Source of the DNA: Thermoplasmatales archaeon ex4484_6
GTDB taxonomy: Archaea; Thermoplasmatota; Penumbrarchaeia; Penumbrarchaeales; Penumbrarchaeaceae
Direction of reading: 5' to 3'
NCBI GenBank assembly: GCA_002254385.1
Contig: NJDO01000092.1
Location: forward strand, 1-7,596
Length of the DNA: 7,596 bases
Shown here: positions 6,205-7,596 of the stretch, in pieces
Layout: every line of letters begins with the position of its first letter
Position numbering within the stretch: the first letter of the stretch is position 1
Notes under the pieces: generated by a model
Seen by the model: the letters and a program-made list of their open reading frames with translations, nothing else
What the model was told of the DNA's origin: nothing
Databases searched by the model: none
Position numbers and translations under genes: made by a program

Positions 6205-7596
6205 TTATTCGTCCAACGGGGTCTTCAGGGCTCCCCACCCCGGAACATCCCTCAGGATGGAATCATCGCAAAGGTAATAGATTGAGTATGATACCTCATC
6301 ATCGAGGAGCGGATTCTGTCTGTCGAAGATGACGGCTCTGAGGTGGAAGTTCTCGTCCACGAAATTCCGGAATCCTTTCATCTCCATGAGATGATACGAG
6401 AGGACTACACATTCGATACCGTACTCCACAACGGAAGTGTTTAGGGCGTCGGAGGTTATCGACGGATACTGTATGTGAGCCACGTTCACGACGGACGGGG
6501 GGACTCTCCTGTCCGCGAGTACGGATATCAGCGGATCCCCGGATATGATGAAATCCTCCTCCGATGTAAGATCACGGACAATTGCAGCCACCTCTTCCTG
6601 GGCAGGTTCACCCCGGTAATGAACATGGAGCACCATGCCCGAACTCACCAAGGATGCCGCAATTACCAGTATCACAGGGGATATGCGGGCTGCTGCCCTC
6701 AGGATCGAGTGCCTGTATTCGAACATCCTGAGCGCTCTCCTGAAACCGATGCCAGCGCCGATCGCTATCACCGGTGAGAGGAATATAAGATGATGGTCGA
6801 AGGTCATTGCCTGCAGGATGAAATATATCAGGAACACGGAACCGATGATGAGAACGACTCCCTCCCTCTTTCTGTAAAGAGGGCCTATTCCAAGAATGAA
6901 GAATGGAATTGATGCCAGGATAGGAAGAAGATATTTCATGAACTGTCCGGCCTTGAACAGGGGAGAAGCAACGGGACGATGCAGTTGATTCAGGAACGTT
7001 CCCCTGATCACTTCCATGGGGCCGAACAGCATCATGAAGAGGAGAACCACGAGAGAGAAGGAGAGAGTGAAGATGACAGGATGTTGCAATCCTGTTCTGA
7101 ATTCACCCCTGGGTGGAAGAGTAAATCTGTCAAGTGGCCTTTCTTGCCCGTATCTGTCGAACAGTATGTCCATGAGCAGTATCAGACCCACCGCACCGAA
7201 GGTTATCCCCCCGAACAGTTTGGTCATCGTTGAAATGCCTATCAGGAACCCGGCGATCATGAGGTTGACGTTCCGTCCCTTTTCCCTGAAAGCAATGAAG
7301 AAGGCAATACCCAGACTGGACCACAGGAGGGCGAACATGTCAAGGGAGGCCAGTCTGGATTCCAGAAGAAACATCACGTCTATCAGCAGAAAAGATCCCG
7401 CTCCCACCATGCCCCTCCATCCGGCAGCCTTTCCGGAAGCATACATCACAAGGGATAGTATGATGGCGGATGAGATTACCGAAAAAAAGCGGTACAGCTC
7501 CGGGGAAGCGTCCGTTGCGCCGTAGATGAGGAGCATGAAAGGTGGCTGAACGGAATTTATCTGGGAATAGAGATGGTATCCGTAATCCATCATCCG
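6205..7596 (-). CDS. Membrane glycosyltransferase, PMT/ArnT-like GT-C family (5' partial)
   Basis: Multi-pass membrane protein expected to move a sugar from a polyprenyl-phosphate donor to a protein or lipid acceptor on the outer face of the cytoplasmic membrane. The frame is open at the window edge; the Met codons at 7593 and 7590 are probably internal because the first membrane helix and the DE/Y catalytic loop of the family are missing. Numbering from 7593: GYHLYSQINSVQPPFM (5-20) matches the conserved first periplasmic loop with its PP. LLESRLASLDMFALL (76-90) and GISTMTKLFGG (119-129) match later conserved loops. FDHHLIFLSPVIAIGAG (265-281) is the usual His-containing segment before a helix. 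About nine hydrophobic helices occupy residues 35-322. A soluble C-terminal domain of about 140 residues (EEDFIISGDP onward) follows, probably extracellular. Donor and acceptor cannot be told from sequence. The gene ends at the TAA at 6205-6207 and is followed by 370 bp before nadC. Confidence 0.85.
   Translation of the reverse strand, partial: RMMDYGYHLYSQINSVQPPFMLLIYGATDASPELYRFFSVISSAIILSLVMYASGKAAGWRGMVGAGSFLLIDVMFLLESRLASLDMFALLWSSLGIAFFIAFREKGRNVNLMIAGFLIGISTMTKLFGGITFGAVGLILLMDILFDRYGQERPLDRFTLPPRGEFRTGLQHPVIFTLSFSLVVLLFMMLFGPMEVIRGTFLNQLHRPVASPLFKAGQFMKYLLPILASIPFFILGIGPLYRKREGVVLIIGSVFLIYFILQAMTFDHHLIFLSPVIAIGAGIGFRRALRMFEYRHSILRAAARISPVILVIAASLVSSGMVLHVHYRGEPAQEEVAAIVRDLTSEEDFIISGDPLISVLADRRVPPSVVNVAHIQYPSITSDALNTSVVEYGIECVVLSYHLMEMKGFRNFVDENFHLRAVIFDRQNPLLDDEVSYSIYYLCDDSILRDVPGWGALKTPLDE

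Noticed and set aside
6070..6285. 71-residue plus-strand ORF after the TATATAAAA sequence
   Set aside because: It overlaps the glycosyltransferase 3' end in antisense, starts with GTG inside an inverted repeat, and shows no family features.

Overview
The window looks archaeal and most probably euryarchaeal (Thermoplasmata-like is a guess). The leucyl-tRNA synthetase is of the archaeal/eukaryotic type with an archaeal C-terminus. Candidate promoters are TATA-box-like, and one gene ends in an NYWSDY / DxNxDxIGD / VDNYPLM tail typical of archaeal secreted beta-helix proteins. By eye the first 1.5 kb is more AT-rich than the rest.

Layout. Positions 2-1497 (+) hold the C-terminal half of a type I restriction endonuclease subunit (HsdR). 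Its frame is broken near 437, where a block that should encode helicase motifs V and VI is missing, so it is a pseudogene unless the assembly is wrong. It runs tail-to-tail into leuS (4396-1487, -), and the two 3' ends overlap by 11 bp. leuS has its own candidate promoter and ribosome binding site in the 147-bp gap upstream. Next on the minus strand is a short C-terminal remnant of a secreted right-handed beta-helix protein (4954-4544) whose frame starts inside the end of nadC. nadC (5834-4944, -) encodes quinolinate phosphoribosyltransferase of NAD synthesis. The 370 bp between nadC and the next gene hold a strong TATA box, a segment able to fold into a closed structure, a T7 run, a second TATA-like site just before nadC, and two inverted repeats. 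The last gene (7596-6205, -), open at the window edge, is a multi-pass membrane glycosyltransferase of the PMT/ArnT-like GT-C type with a C-terminal soluble domain.

How the genes relate. leuS and nadC are core metabolic genes. The HsdR remnant and the beta-helix remnant are decaying accessory material on either side of leuS. The membrane glycosyltransferase probably acts in cell-envelope glycosylation. No shared pathway is evident. No complete defence or mobile system was found. The points most worth a second look are the deletion in hsdR and the possible structured RNA or leader upstream of nadC.
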